Positions 1-6,982 of a stretch of DNA of 64,000 nt are shown here, one piece after another. Numbering within the stretch: position 1 is the stretch's first letter; each line of letters begins with the position of its first letter. Position numbers and translations under genes: made by a program. The DNA comes from Thermococcus camini (GTDB lineage: Archaea; Methanobacteriota_B; Thermococci; Thermococcales; Thermococcaceae): the NCBI RefSeq assembly GCF_904067545.1, contig NZ_LR881183.1:810277-874276 (forward strand). The letters are read 5' to 3'. A model generated the notes under the pieces. That model was given only the letters and a program-made list of their open reading frames with translations. It was not told the DNA's origin and did no database searches.

Positions 1-208
1 GCGGTCTCCAGGCGCCGGCCATGACTATTATCGGCTGTCCGGTGGTGTAAACCTGCTGGAAGATCCACGCCGCGATTCCGGTCTGGACTGCGGTGACGGC
101 TATGAGGTAGTACTTAACGGCCTTCTTTCCGGCGCCCTTTATCAGGGGCACGAAGAAGGCGCTTATGAGGGGCAATGCTATGAGGAGTGAAGCGTACTGC
201 CCGTTCAT
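1..208 (-). CDS. MrpD/MbxH-type proton-translocating membrane subunit, N-terminal part
   Basis: Partial gene; only the first 69 codons lie in the window and the rest continues beyond base 1. The visible N-terminus (MNGQYASLLIALPLISAFFV) is a hydrophobic helix followed by a second one, as in the MrpD/NuoN-like antiporter subunits called MbhH or MbxH in Thermococcales. These carry ions across the membrane in the MBH hydrogenase and MBX/MBS sulfane reductase complexes. Its ATG overlaps the stop of the upstream subunit gene (ATGA), so it is the seventh gene of the operon that starts at 2716. The family is inferred from gene order as much as from the fragment. Confidence 0.75.
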   Translation of the reverse strand, partial: MNGQYASLLIALPLISAFFVPLIKGAGKKAVKYYLIAVTAVQTGIAAWIFQQVYTTGQPIIVMAGAWRP

Positions 209-549
209 CCTCTCAACCTCCTTATCTCCTCAACGTTAAGGGTTCCGTACTTTTCGTGGAGTATCATGGCGACGCTAAGGGCCATAGCTGTGGTGGCAAC
301 GCCTATGACTATTGCCGTGAGAACCAGCGCCTGGGGAATCGGATCAACGGCCTGGTTCGGCCCGATCCCCTCGCTCAGTATGGGCGCGCTCCTTCCGGCA
401 ACGTAGCCGACGCTGACCAGGAGGAGGTTCACGCCGGTCTCCATTATACTGAGCCCGATGAGCATCTTAAGGAGGTTCTTCTTAACGAGGACGGCGTAGA
501 GGCCTATCAGTATGAGGGAGATGGCACCGAAGTAGTAGACTGAAATCAT
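205..549 (-). CDS. MnhC/MrpC-like subunit (MbhG/MbxG)
   Basis: A 114-residue protein with three hydrophobic segments (about residues 1-22, 28-52 and 72-95) and the NuoK-like motif KMLIGLSIMETGVNLLL. NuoK/MrpC subunits sit in the membrane next to the MrpD-type channel and take part in ion translocation. The gene overlaps both neighbours by four bases (ATGA), so it is translationally coupled inside the Mrp module. Length and order match subunit G of the MBH and MBX complexes. Nothing is odd in the sequence. Confidence 0.85.
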   Translation of the reverse strand: MISVYYFGAISLILIGLYAVLVKKNLLKMLIGLSIMETGVNLLLVSVGYVAGRSAPILSEGIGPNQAVDPIPQALVLTAIVIGVATTAMALSVAMILHEKYGTLNVEEIRRLRG

Positions 550-1253
550 TCGCTCACCTCCTCCTTGAGCATGTTGTCGATGATTCCGCTCAGCTCGGTG
601 CCGACCTTGAGGCCGATGATGGTGTAGATTATGGGGATGAATCCTCCGCTGAGGAGCCTGCCGATGTTGTCAACGCCGAAGCCCCAGTCCTGCCATATCC
701 AGTCGTAGAGGAAGTAGCCACCTATGGCAAGGCCTATGAGGCCGACGAGCACGTAGGCCATTCCGACCGCGCCCTCGGTCTTCTCGAAGGCCCTGTGCGG
801 TATCTCGTAGGTGGTAAAGGCCATGTAGAGCAGCAGGAACGCGGTGGCTATGGTGGCTCCGCCGGGGAATCCTCCACCTGGGGTGAGGTGTCCGTGGATG
901 AAGATGTACGCACCGAAGAGCATCACAAACGGCACGAGGAGCCTGGTTCCGGTCGTGAGAACTATTGAGCCCTCGGTCCTGGCAGTCCTCTGCTTCTTCC
1001 TCCTCCAGAGGAGTGCTCCAACTCCGGTTGAGGCTATGAACAGAACGGTGACCTCACCGAGGGTATCGAATCCACGGTAGTTAACGACTATTGCGGTGAC
1101 GGCATTGACCGCGCCGGTCTGTTCCTTAACGTGGTCAAGGTAGTACTGGGCAACGAGCATCCTGTCCTGCCCGAAGGGGACTCCCGCCAGCCCCTGGGCG
1201 ATCCAGTAGCCTATGAGGAGCAGGGAAATTATCGCGAGCGCACGCTTGAGCAT
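546..1253 (-). CDS. Fused MbhE-MbhF-like (MrpA C-terminal + MrpB) membrane subunit
   Basis: A membrane protein of about 235 residues. The N-terminal ~95 residues resemble the short MbhE subunit (the MrpA C-terminal piece, with YRGFDTLGEVTVLFIASTGV). The rest is an MnhB/MrpB domain with the hallmark GHLTPGGGFPGGA. In the MBH operon E and F are separate genes. A joint E-F gene agrees with my recollection that the 13-gene MBX/MBS operon lacks a separate E. The start is set at the ATG at 1253 because GAGGTGG lies just upstream and it follows the previous stop by two bases; an in-frame GTG at 1271 is possible. It forms part of the cation antiporter module. Confidence 0.8.
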   Translation of the reverse strand: MLKRALAIISLLLIGYWIAQGLAGVPFGQDRMLVAQYYLDHVKEQTGAVNAVTAIVVNYRGFDTLGEVTVLFIASTGVGALLWRRKKQRTARTEGSIVLTTGTRLLVPFVMLFGAYIFIHGHLTPGGGFPGGATIATAFLLLYMAFTTYEIPHRAFEKTEGAVGMAYVLVGLIGLAIGGYFLYDWIWQDWGFGVDNIGRLLSGGFIPIIYTIIGLKVGTELSGIIDNMLKEEVSE

Positions 1254-1255
1254 TT

Positions 1256-1540
1256 TCACCACCTCACCCACCAGCCGGGCTTCTCCTCTTCCTCGGTCTC
1301 AAAGCGCTGGGTCCTCTTGATGGCGAAGATGAATATCGCACCGCTGAGCGCTGCGCCTATGGCTGCCTCTGTCATCGCAACGTCCGGAGCCTGCAGCATG
1401 AAGAACAGCAGCGACGCGAATAGACTGACCGCCGCCATTCCAACGGCCGCCGCGAGCAGGTCCCTCCACTCGACGGCAAGTACTGCGGAGATTATCATTA
1501 TGCCCACTATGATGTACTCGATGCAGGTTATGCAGTTCAT
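1256..1540 (-). CDS. MbhD-like (DUF4040) Mrp antiporter subunit
   Basis: A 94-residue, three-helix membrane protein with the sequence FFMLQAPDVAMTEAAIGAAL, the signature of the DUF4040/MbhD piece of MrpA-type subunits. In the complex it joins the E/F subunits to build the sodium-translocating part. It overlaps the upstream MnhG-like gene by four bases and is followed after two bases by the E-F fusion. The C-terminus ends in an acidic then tryptophan-rich tail. The length is usual for the family. Confidence 0.85.
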   Translation of the reverse strand: MNCITCIEYIIVGIMIISAVLAVEWRDLLAAAVGMAAVSLFASLLFFMLQAPDVAMTEAAIGAALSGAIFIFAIKRTQRFETEEEEKPGWWVRW

Positions 1541-1938
1541 TCCTCACCACCCTCCTCAGCGGGTGTTTCTTCGACTTCCTCCCTCTCCTTGGCCTCCAGG
1601 TGCTCGCGGTACTTATCGACAACGCTGCCCTCCCAGAGGGGTACGCCGCTCTTGTACGCTGCCCTGATGAGGGCGTGGGCGCTTATCGGGTTGGTGAGCA
1701 GCAGGAAGATCGCGATGACCACGGTCTTGGTGAGCCAGGCGGCGCTTCCGAAGTCAGTACCGAGCGCCCAGATGCCAACACCAACCATGACGCCGAGGCT
1801 TCCAAGGGTCGCGCTCTTGGTTGAAGTCTGCATTCTGTTGTACACGTCGGGCATCCTGATGAGACCCAGGGCCGACAGGAAGTAGAAGAACGTTCCTATG
1901 AGGACGAGAGCTTCCCCTATCGCGGTCAGGGCGTTCAT
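1537..1938 (-). CDS. MnhG/MrpG-like antiporter subunit (MbhC/MbxC)
   Basis: A 133-residue protein with three hydrophobic segments and the conserved MrpG stretch GLIRMPDVYNRMQTSTKSATLG at residues 25-46. The C-terminal 30 residues are a highly charged, glutamate-rich tail on the cytoplasmic side. It is the third gene of the operon and overlaps both neighbours by four bases. It belongs to the Na+/H+ antiporter module of an MBX/MBH-type complex. Confidence in the family is high; which of the two complexes is an inference from the operon. Confidence 0.85.
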   Translation of the reverse strand: MNALTAIGEALVLIGTFFYFLSALGLIRMPDVYNRMQTSTKSATLGSLGVMVGVGIWALGTDFGSAAWLTKTVVIAIFLLLTNPISAHALIRAAYKSGVPLWEGSVVDKYREHLEAKEREEVEETPAEEGGEE

Positions 1939-2189
1939 AGTCCTCCCTCCATGTAGCGTGCGAAGGCTATGACTCCACCGAAGGCGAGTATCGCGTAGAC
2001 CAGGGCCACGTCGAGGAATATCATTCTCCTGTAGTAGAGTGCGAAGAGCACCATGAGTCCCGCGGTGATGGTGGTCATGATATCAACCGCAACGAGCCTG
2101 TCGACGGTAGTCGGTCCCCTGAAAACCCTGTACACGCTGAGCAGCGTTGCTATCGCTATCAGGGCGAGGTAGATGTTTATCCCTATCAT
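1935..2189 (-). CDS. MnhF/MrpF-like antiporter subunit (MbhB/MbxB)
   Basis: An 84-residue, three-helix membrane protein with VYRVFRGPTTVDRLVAVDIMTT, the conserved core of MrpF subunits, at residues 20-41. It is the second gene of the operon and overlaps its neighbours by four bases on each side. It has no catalytic residues of its own and acts as a structural part of the antiporter module. Confidence 0.87.
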   Translation of the reverse strand: MIGINIYLALIAIATLLSVYRVFRGPTTVDRLVAVDIMTTITAGLMVLFALYYRRMIFLDVALVYAILAFGGVIAFARYMEGGL

Positions 2190-2716
2190 CCGAAGATCAC
2201 CTTCAGGAACTTTTCGAAGGGAACGGTTATTCCCTCGGAGGAGGCCTTAACGTGCTCCTCTTCGCTCTCGGTCAGGGCCTCATCCGGAACCCATATCCAG
2301 TGGATGAAGTATTCATCTTCGTCGACGTCGAGGGTTATTGTTCCCGGCGTAAGTGTTATCGAGTTGGCCAGGGCGAGCTTTCCGACATCGCTGTTGAGGA
2401 CGGTCTTGCACTTCACTATTCCGGGCCTTATGGGCCTCTTGGGGTGGAGGACCCTGTAGGCAACGTCGAGGTTGGCCTTAATCATTGCCCACAGGAAGTA
2501 GGGTATGTACGCTATCATGTACGCTATCCTCTTGGGGTTGAGGTTCGCCAGGCCGTTGGTGGTGAATATCTCGTAGGTGAATGCCGCGACTATGAGCGAC
2601 AGCAGTAGGCCGAATCCTAGCTCCTGTACGTCCAGGCTGGCAGTTATGGCCAGCCATATCAAGAACAGCACGATCACCGTGTACAGGTATCTGCTTATTT
2701 TGCTTGCTTCTCCCAT
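2186..2716 (-). CDS. MnhE/MrpE-like antiporter subunit, first gene of the operon (MbhA/MbxA)
   Basis: A 176-residue protein with two or three N-terminal helices and the MrpE-type soluble part containing SITLTPGTITLDVD. The start ATG is preceded by GGAGGT seven bases upstream. The TATA element TTTATAAG (minus strand) lies about 80 bases upstream, leaving a leader of roughly 50 bases. This is the promoter-proximal gene of a seven-gene visible operon. Two SurR-type motifs flank the TATA element, which suggests that elemental sulfur controls transcription through SurR. Confidence 0.85.
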   Translation of the reverse strand: MGEASKISRYLYTVIVLFLIWLAITASLDVQELGFGLLLSLIVAAFTYEIFTTNGLANLNPKRIAYMIAYIPYFLWAMIKANLDVAYRVLHPKRPIRPGIVKCKTVLNSDVGKLALANSITLTPGTITLDVDEDEYFIHWIWVPDEALTESEEEHVKASSEGITVPFEKFLKVIFG

Positions 2717-2777
2717 ATCATCAACCTCCAGCGGTTGGTGGACATGTCCGAACAGAGTTAAGTGAAGCTAATCTTTG

Positions 2778-2837
2778 GTTTTTAACATTGACTTATAAAC
2801 CTTACCTGCGAAGAACAAAGGTTTAAAACTTTTGGTT
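2778..2837 (-). promoter_or_regulatory. Promoter of the Mrp/MBX operon with two SurR-type motifs
   Basis: The minus-strand TATA element (TTTATAAG) is at about 2792-2799. An extended SurR motif GTTn3AACn5GTT (GTTTAAAACTTTTGGTT) occupies 2821-2837, some 25 bases upstream of the TATA box, where an activator would sit. A second simple motif GTTn3AAC (GTTTTTAAC) lies at 2778-2786, between the TATA box and the expected start site, where a bound protein would block transcription. SurR is the known redox-sensitive regulator of hydrogenase and sulfur-reduction operons in Thermococcales. The motif matches are seen directly; binding is inferred. Confidence 0.7.
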
Positions 2838-3049
2838 AAAATGGGGGCATCAGATTTGTTCTTTGATGACAAGAGGGGTTCTTCATGGAGCACCGCTTTA
2901 TAGGAGCCAATACCTCCAGTTTGTCCATCTCCATCTGAGGGATGAGAATCCATGGGTTGCGTTTAGAAATCGGGATCCGGACGGAGGATGTTGGAACAAG
3001 AATTGCAGGATTCAAAATGATGAAAGATGGGAAGGGTGGGAACGAACCA
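2838..3049. other. Gene-free stretch between the Mrp operon promoter and the ACT regulator
   Basis: Together with the promoter this makes a 333-base stretch without a credible gene. Small open frames exist on both strands here but have no ribosome binding site and look unlike proteins. A TTTATA element at about 2895 (CCGCTTTATAGGAGCC) has no obvious transcript downstream. I see no clear guide-RNA boxes or repeats. Confidence 0.5.
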
Positions 3050-3550
3050 TCAGTATATCGAAATCCTCTTGACACCCTCAAGCTTGGAGAGCTCATTGAT
3101 GAGGTCGCCGGGAATGGGCTTCTCGGTAATTATCGTTAGGGTTGCCTCGGGATAAAGTTCCGGGTCCTCCGCGACGACCTGGACAATGTTGATGTCGCGC
3201 TCGGCTATCTTGAGGGCTATCTTGGCGAGTATTCCTATCGCCCTTGGCTCCGGCTCTATCTCGATGACACCGTAGCCGACGTGTCTGCCGACGTACTTCA
3301 TGTGAACCGTCGGCTCGAGGTTGGTGTATATCTCCTTCAGCTCGGGTATCTTGAGTATCATGCCGACGGTCTCCTTGACGACCCTCCTGTCCACGTCGAG
3401 GGCCTTGGCGATCTTGGTGTACGGAACCTCGATATCACCTGCCTTGATCTTGAGGTCATCGGAGACCTTGAGGCCGTACTTGAGGAGGGTCTTGGCTATC
3501 TGCTTCCTGACTGGATACTCGTCAAAATAATGCTCGATCTTTCCCCACAT
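3050..3550 (-). CDS. Predicted regulator of amino acid metabolism, HTH + ACT domain
   Basis: A 166-residue protein. Residues 45-75 (VPYTKIAKALDVDRRVVKETVGMIL) form a probable helix-turn-helix, and residues 95-166 form an ACT-like domain (GVIEIEPEPRAIGILAKIALKIAERDINIVQVV). This architecture matches the archaeal COG2150 family annotated as an amino acid metabolism regulator that binds small ligands through ACT. The start ATG follows GGTGAT by five bases. The gene is a single transcription unit upstream of, and codirectional with, the Mrp operon. Its target genes cannot be read from the sequence. Confidence 0.75.
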   Translation of the reverse strand: MWGKIEHYFDEYPVRKQIAKTLLKYGLKVSDDLKIKAGDIEVPYTKIAKALDVDRRVVKETVGMILKIPELKEIYTNLEPTVHMKYVGRHVGYGVIEIEPEPRAIGILAKIALKIAERDINIVQVVAEDPELYPEATLTIITEKPIPGDLINELSKLEGVKRISIY

Positions 3551-3738
3551 TCCATATCACCCACACTAGTCCATCGGTAGACTGTTTAATTCAATAATAT
3601 TAAAATGTTTCCATGCCCGCATGATGCCAACAGGTCTTCCTTTAAAAACCTTTGGGCAGTGAGGCCCCTGGAGGCCCACCCGTGTCGGGATGTTTTATCC
3701 ATCGTCGGATTTTTAAGAATGGTTCCAAACCCCGGAAC

Positions 3739-4998
3739 ATGATCGAGGTTCACCTTCCCCACGTCACCTTTGAGGATGCCGGCGAGAGCATCAGGCTGAT
3801 ATGGAGAGAGACCCTCTACGCGGACTTCGACAAGGGTGAGCTGGCAAGGATTATACGGCGGAAGTACCGCGTTGAGCCCGAGATAACGGTACGCAACGGG
3901 GCCATGGTCATCGACACGGACTACTCTGGCATCGAGAAGTTCGTGGCGATATACATTCAGAACAACCTGGGGGCGCTGTTAAGAAACAGGTACACCGGCA
4001 GAAAGGTCCTGTACATTCACGAGGGAATGGAAATCCCCCTGCTCGGTTACAACGCCTTCGGCCTGATTGACAGGGGGACCAACCTGATTCAGATTCGCGG
4101 CGTGAGCGGCTGCAACCTCAGCTGCGTCTTCTGCTCCGTTGATGAGGGGCCGTATTCGAGGACGAGGAAGCTCGACTACGTGGTTGATGTTGACTACCTG
4201 ATGAAATGGTTCGATGAAGTTGCGAGAATAAAGGGAAAAGGCTTGGAGGCCCACCTCGACGGCCAGGGGGAGCCACTGATCTACCCCTTCCGCGTTGAGC
4301 TTGTCCAGGCACTCCGGGAACACCCGAACGTGTCCGTAATCTCAATGCAGAGCAACGGGACACTCCTCACGGACAAACTCATCGAGGAGCTGGCGGAGGC
4401 CGGCCTCGACCGTGTGAACCTTTCGCTCCACTCCCTCGACCCGGACAGGGCCAGGATGCTCATGGGAATGAAAAGCTACGACCTTGAGCACGTTCTGGAC
4501 ATGGCCGAGGCCATGGTGAACGCTGGCATCGACGTCCTAATCGCCCCGGTCATAATATTCGGCATAAACGACGACGAGGCCGAGGCCTTCATCGAGTTTG
4601 CAAGGAAAATCGGTGCCGGGAAGCGCTGGCCGGCCCTCGGCTTCCAGAACTACATTCCCTACAAGTTCGGAAGGAACCCCACAATAGCGAAGCTCGTTCC
4701 CTTTAAGGACTTCTACGCCTGGCTCAGGAAGCTTGAGGAGAAAACCGGAATGAAACCGCTCGTCCTGAAGCCCAAACACTTCGGAATGGAGAAGAGAGAA
4801 TTTATACCCCTCTCCTTCCGGCCGGGGGAAATCATCAAGGCGGAGGTCGTCCTCCCGGGCAGGATAAAGGGCGAGATGCTCGCGAAGGCCAGGAACCGTC
4901 TCATAGAGGTCATCAACACCGACGCCGAGGTTGGGGACAGAGTGAGGGTGCGGATAGTAAGGACGAGGCACGGCATTTACATCGGAACACCCGTTTAA
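3739..4998 (+). CDS. Radical SAM protein with C-terminal TRAM domain
   Basis: A protein of about 419 residues. The radical SAM cysteine motif CNLSCVFC (C125, C129, C132) opens a barrel with GQGEP and SMQSNGT elements. The last ~65 residues (PGEIIKAEVVLPGRIKGEMLAKARNR...) look like a TRAM-type RNA-binding beta-barrel. It matches the uncharacterised archaeal COG2100 Fe-S oxidoreductases; TRAM suggests an RNA substrate, but that is inference. I chose the ATG at 3739 because a TATA element (ATTTTTAAG, about 3710) sits some 27 bases upstream, giving a leaderless start. The open frame extends upstream to 3652 without support. Confidence 0.8.
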   Translation: MIEVHLPHVTFEDAGESIRLIWRETLYADFDKGELARIIRRKYRVEPEITVRNGAMVIDTDYSGIEKFVAIYIQNNLGALLRNRYTGRKVLYIHEGMEIPLLGYNAFGLIDRGTNLIQIRGVSGCNLSCVFCSVDEGPYSRTRKLDYVVDVDYLMKWFDEVARIKGKGLEAHLDGQGEPLIYPFRVELVQALREHPNVSVISMQSNGTLLTDKLIEELAEAGLDRVNLSLHSLDPDRARMLMGMKSYDLEHVLDMAEAMVNAGIDVLIAPVIIFGINDDEAEAFIEFARKIGAGKRWPALGFQNYIPYKFGRNPTIAKLVPFKDFYAWLRKLEEKTGMKPLVLKPKHFGMEKREFIPLSFRPGEIIKAEVVLPGRIKGEMLAKARNRLIEVINTDAEVGDRVRVRIVRTRHGIYIGTPV

Positions 4999-5001
4999 CG
5001 C

Positions 5002-5007
5002 TTTTTT
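5002..5007 (+). terminator. Oligo-T terminator after the radical SAM gene
   Basis: A run of six T residues starts a few bases after the stop codon. Archaeal RNA polymerase terminates at such U-tracts. A new TATA-like element (TTATTTAAG, about 5025) follows for the next gene. Confidence 0.4.
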
Positions 5008-5066
5008 GCTCACAAGTCCAAAAATTATTTAAGTGCCTCCTCCAACTTCTACCCTGGTGAGTAGTT

Positions 5067-5729
5067 ATGAAGAAGGCGCTGTTAATAGTCGTCCTTCTCA
5101 CAGTTCTCGCGGTCCCAACGCTTATTATGGCCTCCCAGGACAGCGTATTTACTGAGTACTCCGGAGGAGAAGTGGTTACAAGCAGTCCGGGTATAGATGA
5201 GCGCAACTCGACCCGCGTCCCCCTTGACCCGAACGAGCTTTACATCGTGGTCGTGGCGAGGGAACCTCTGAAGTCCAAACTTGAGGTCGCCATTCCGCCT
5301 GTGGCCCGGAGGTACGGACTTGACCCGGGGGTCGTTGCCACGGAAATAGATAGCCTTCCCGCGGTTCAATTCAAGGGCAGACTGCTCGTCGTCTATGTTC
5401 TCTCGGAGGACGAGAAGGGCGGACTTCTCTCCAGGGCCTGCGAGCTGAACGTCGTTGCGTACTACTCCTCCGTCGGAGACGTCCAGAGCTTCCTGGCCGC
5501 TTACGCGACAATCAAGACAAGCGACCCCGAGGCCTTCGCGGAGGAGCTTAAGTCCCGGGCAACGATGTATCTCGGGACCAATGCGCTCCTGGGGGACGTT
5601 GGGATAGCGTGGTGGAGGGGAATGAAGGCTGAGAGGGGCCGCTTGGTTGGAGGCGATCCCTGCGAGGGCGCGGTTGAGGCCATAGCCGAAGGAGTTGGAG
5701 AGCTTCTTCAGACGTCGGGGGTGTCGTGA
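5067..5729 (+). CDS. Secreted/anchored protein of unknown function, paralog 1 of 3
   Basis: A 220-residue protein with an N-terminal hydrophobic signal segment (residues 4-22, cleavage plausible near MAS). The rest is predicted to lie outside the membrane. Two cysteines (in SRACELNVV and GGDPCEGA) could pair. It shares a pattern with the next two genes: a beta strand GRLLVVYVL, then VVAYYSSVGDVQSFL, then a C-terminal helix after GRLVGGDPC. GGTGA precedes the ATG. It begins a three-gene unit with a stop-start junction (TGAATG) to the next gene. I do not recognise the family. Confidence 0.6.
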   Translation: MKKALLIVVLLTVLAVPTLIMASQDSVFTEYSGGEVVTSSPGIDERNSTRVPLDPNELYIVVVAREPLKSKLEVAIPPVARRYGLDPGVVATEIDSLPAVQFKGRLLVVYVLSEDEKGGLLSRACELNVVAYYSSVGDVQSFLAAYATIKTSDPEAFAEELKSRATMYLGTNALLGDVGIAWWRGMKAERGRLVGGDPCEGAVEAIAEGVGELLQTSGVS

Positions 5730-6299
5730 ATGAGGAAGCTCCACCTCGCGGCCGCGGTTTTCCTGGTACTCCTTCTTGCCTTCTACTTCGGTCCCTTCGT
5801 TTTCGGAAGCTCGAAAACGGACTCCAGGGCAGTGGTGATGCCGGGCCAGGTGAACGTCTCCGCGGGTTCCGGCTTTTGCGTTTATCCCGACTCTACCCTC
5901 GGAAACCTCGTGGCATCGGAACTCAGGTCCAGGGGGTACAGGGTCCTTCTCCTATCGGCCCCCGTTGAGTGCGACGGTCAATTCTTAGCCGTCTGGGTTG
6001 AGCGGATCAACGTCACCTACTTCCCGGTCTTCGCACGGGGGCACGTCAGGGTCGGCGCGTTTTACTCAGGCTCCGGTGACCCCGGCCACCTCGACGACTC
6101 GGATTCGTCCAGAACGAAGACTCTGGGATTCTCCGGGGAGAACTGCACTTCAGGTTATGGGGTCTGCGTTCTGGTGGACGTCTCGGATGAATCCCGGGGT
6201 ATCATCGGCTTTATCGGGTACAACCGGCACCTGCTGAGGGCCTCTTCCGAGGCAGTGGTCGATCGCGTCGAGCGCCTTTTGAGGGGTGAAGGCGGGTGA
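5730..6299 (+). CDS. Secreted/anchored protein of unknown function, paralog 2 of 3
   Basis: A 189-residue protein with one N-terminal hydrophobic segment (residues 6-26) and an extracytoplasmic remainder holding four cysteines, in GFCVYPDS, PVECDGQF, ENCTSG and GVCVLV. The core GQFLAVWVE followed by VRVGAFYSGSGD matches the same region of the flanking genes. It starts immediately after the stop of paralog 1, and its own end overlaps paralog 3 by four bases (GTGA). Co-translation implies a shared process at the cell surface. No known domain is recognisable. Confidence 0.6.
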   Translation: MRKLHLAAAVFLVLLLAFYFGPFVFGSSKTDSRAVVMPGQVNVSAGSGFCVYPDSTLGNLVASELRSRGYRVLLLSAPVECDGQFLAVWVERINVTYFPVFARGHVRVGAFYSGSGDPGHLDDSDSSRTKTLGFSGENCTSGYGVCVLVDVSDESRGIIGFIGYNRHLLRASSEAVVDRVERLLRGEGG

Positions 6300-6982
6300 A
6301 CCGTTCCGGGAAGATCCTTATGCTGCTGATGTTCGTGGCGTATTCAACCGTGGGCTATCTCCTCTTCACGGCCGACGTCTCGTGGAAATCCTCCGGTGAG
6401 TTCAGCCACCTCGAGAACGTGACGACGGAAAAGCGTGTAGTGGTTGATTTTCCCCTGGAGGTGGAACTTGCCTCCGACGTTTACCCGGAGTTTGGTCTTC
6501 GCGGGGATTTTGAAAGCGCCATCAAATCCTCCATCAGGGAGGTCTTCGAGGGGAGGAACATCAGTGTGGAGTTTGCCCACGTCAGGCCGGTAATAATAAT
6601 GCCCGGCGAGAGTCCGCCGGATTGGATAGACGGGCCAGTGGTGGTTCTGTTCATACCCTTCCAGGGGCACGAGGATAGGTTCTACTACGAGACCTGCTAC
6701 GCCAGCGTTCTGCTTTACGCGAGCTCCAGCGGCGACGTTGGGAGCTATCTTTCCGTTGAGGAAAGGTACCAGGGGGACACGGACGACCTGGGGAACTTTG
6801 CCCGTGAGCTGTTCCAGACGGCGGAGGCGAGGGAGTACAGCGGTAGGCCTTACTCCACGCTGGTTGTTTACTGGAACACCCTTGAGGTCAGGAACGGAAA
6901 GCTCAGCGGCGAGGACTGCTGGGAACTCCTTTCCCGGGAGGTGGCGAGGGAGCTGGAAGCCTGGGCGGAGACCCTGAACTAG
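6296..6982 (+). CDS. Secreted/anchored protein of unknown function, paralog 3 of 3
   Basis: A 228-residue protein that starts at a GTG overlapping the previous stop. It has one N-terminal membrane segment (residues 7-26) and an extracytoplasmic domain. The segment GPVVVLFIPF, then CYASVLLYASSSGDVGSYL, then NGKLSGEDCWELL with a terminal helix repeats the layout of paralog 1, including the cysteine positions. The gene converges on wecB and shares two or three bases with its stop. Function unknown; tandem duplication followed by divergence is the simplest reading. Confidence 0.6.
   Translation: MNRSGKILMLLMFVAYSTVGYLLFTADVSWKSSGEFSHLENVTTEKRVVVDFPLEVELASDVYPEFGLRGDFESAIKSSIREVFEGRNISVEFAHVRPVIIMPGESPPDWIDGPVVVLFIPFQGHEDRFYYETCYASVLLYASSSGDVGSYLSVEERYQGDTDDLGNFARELFQTAEAREYSGRPYSTLVVYWNTLEVRNGKLSGEDCWELLSREVARELEAWAETLN

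Noticed and set aside
2836-3139. Small open frames on both strands near the ACT regulator
   Set aside because: They lack ribosome binding sites, have unlikely composition, and partly lie antisense to the regulator gene.
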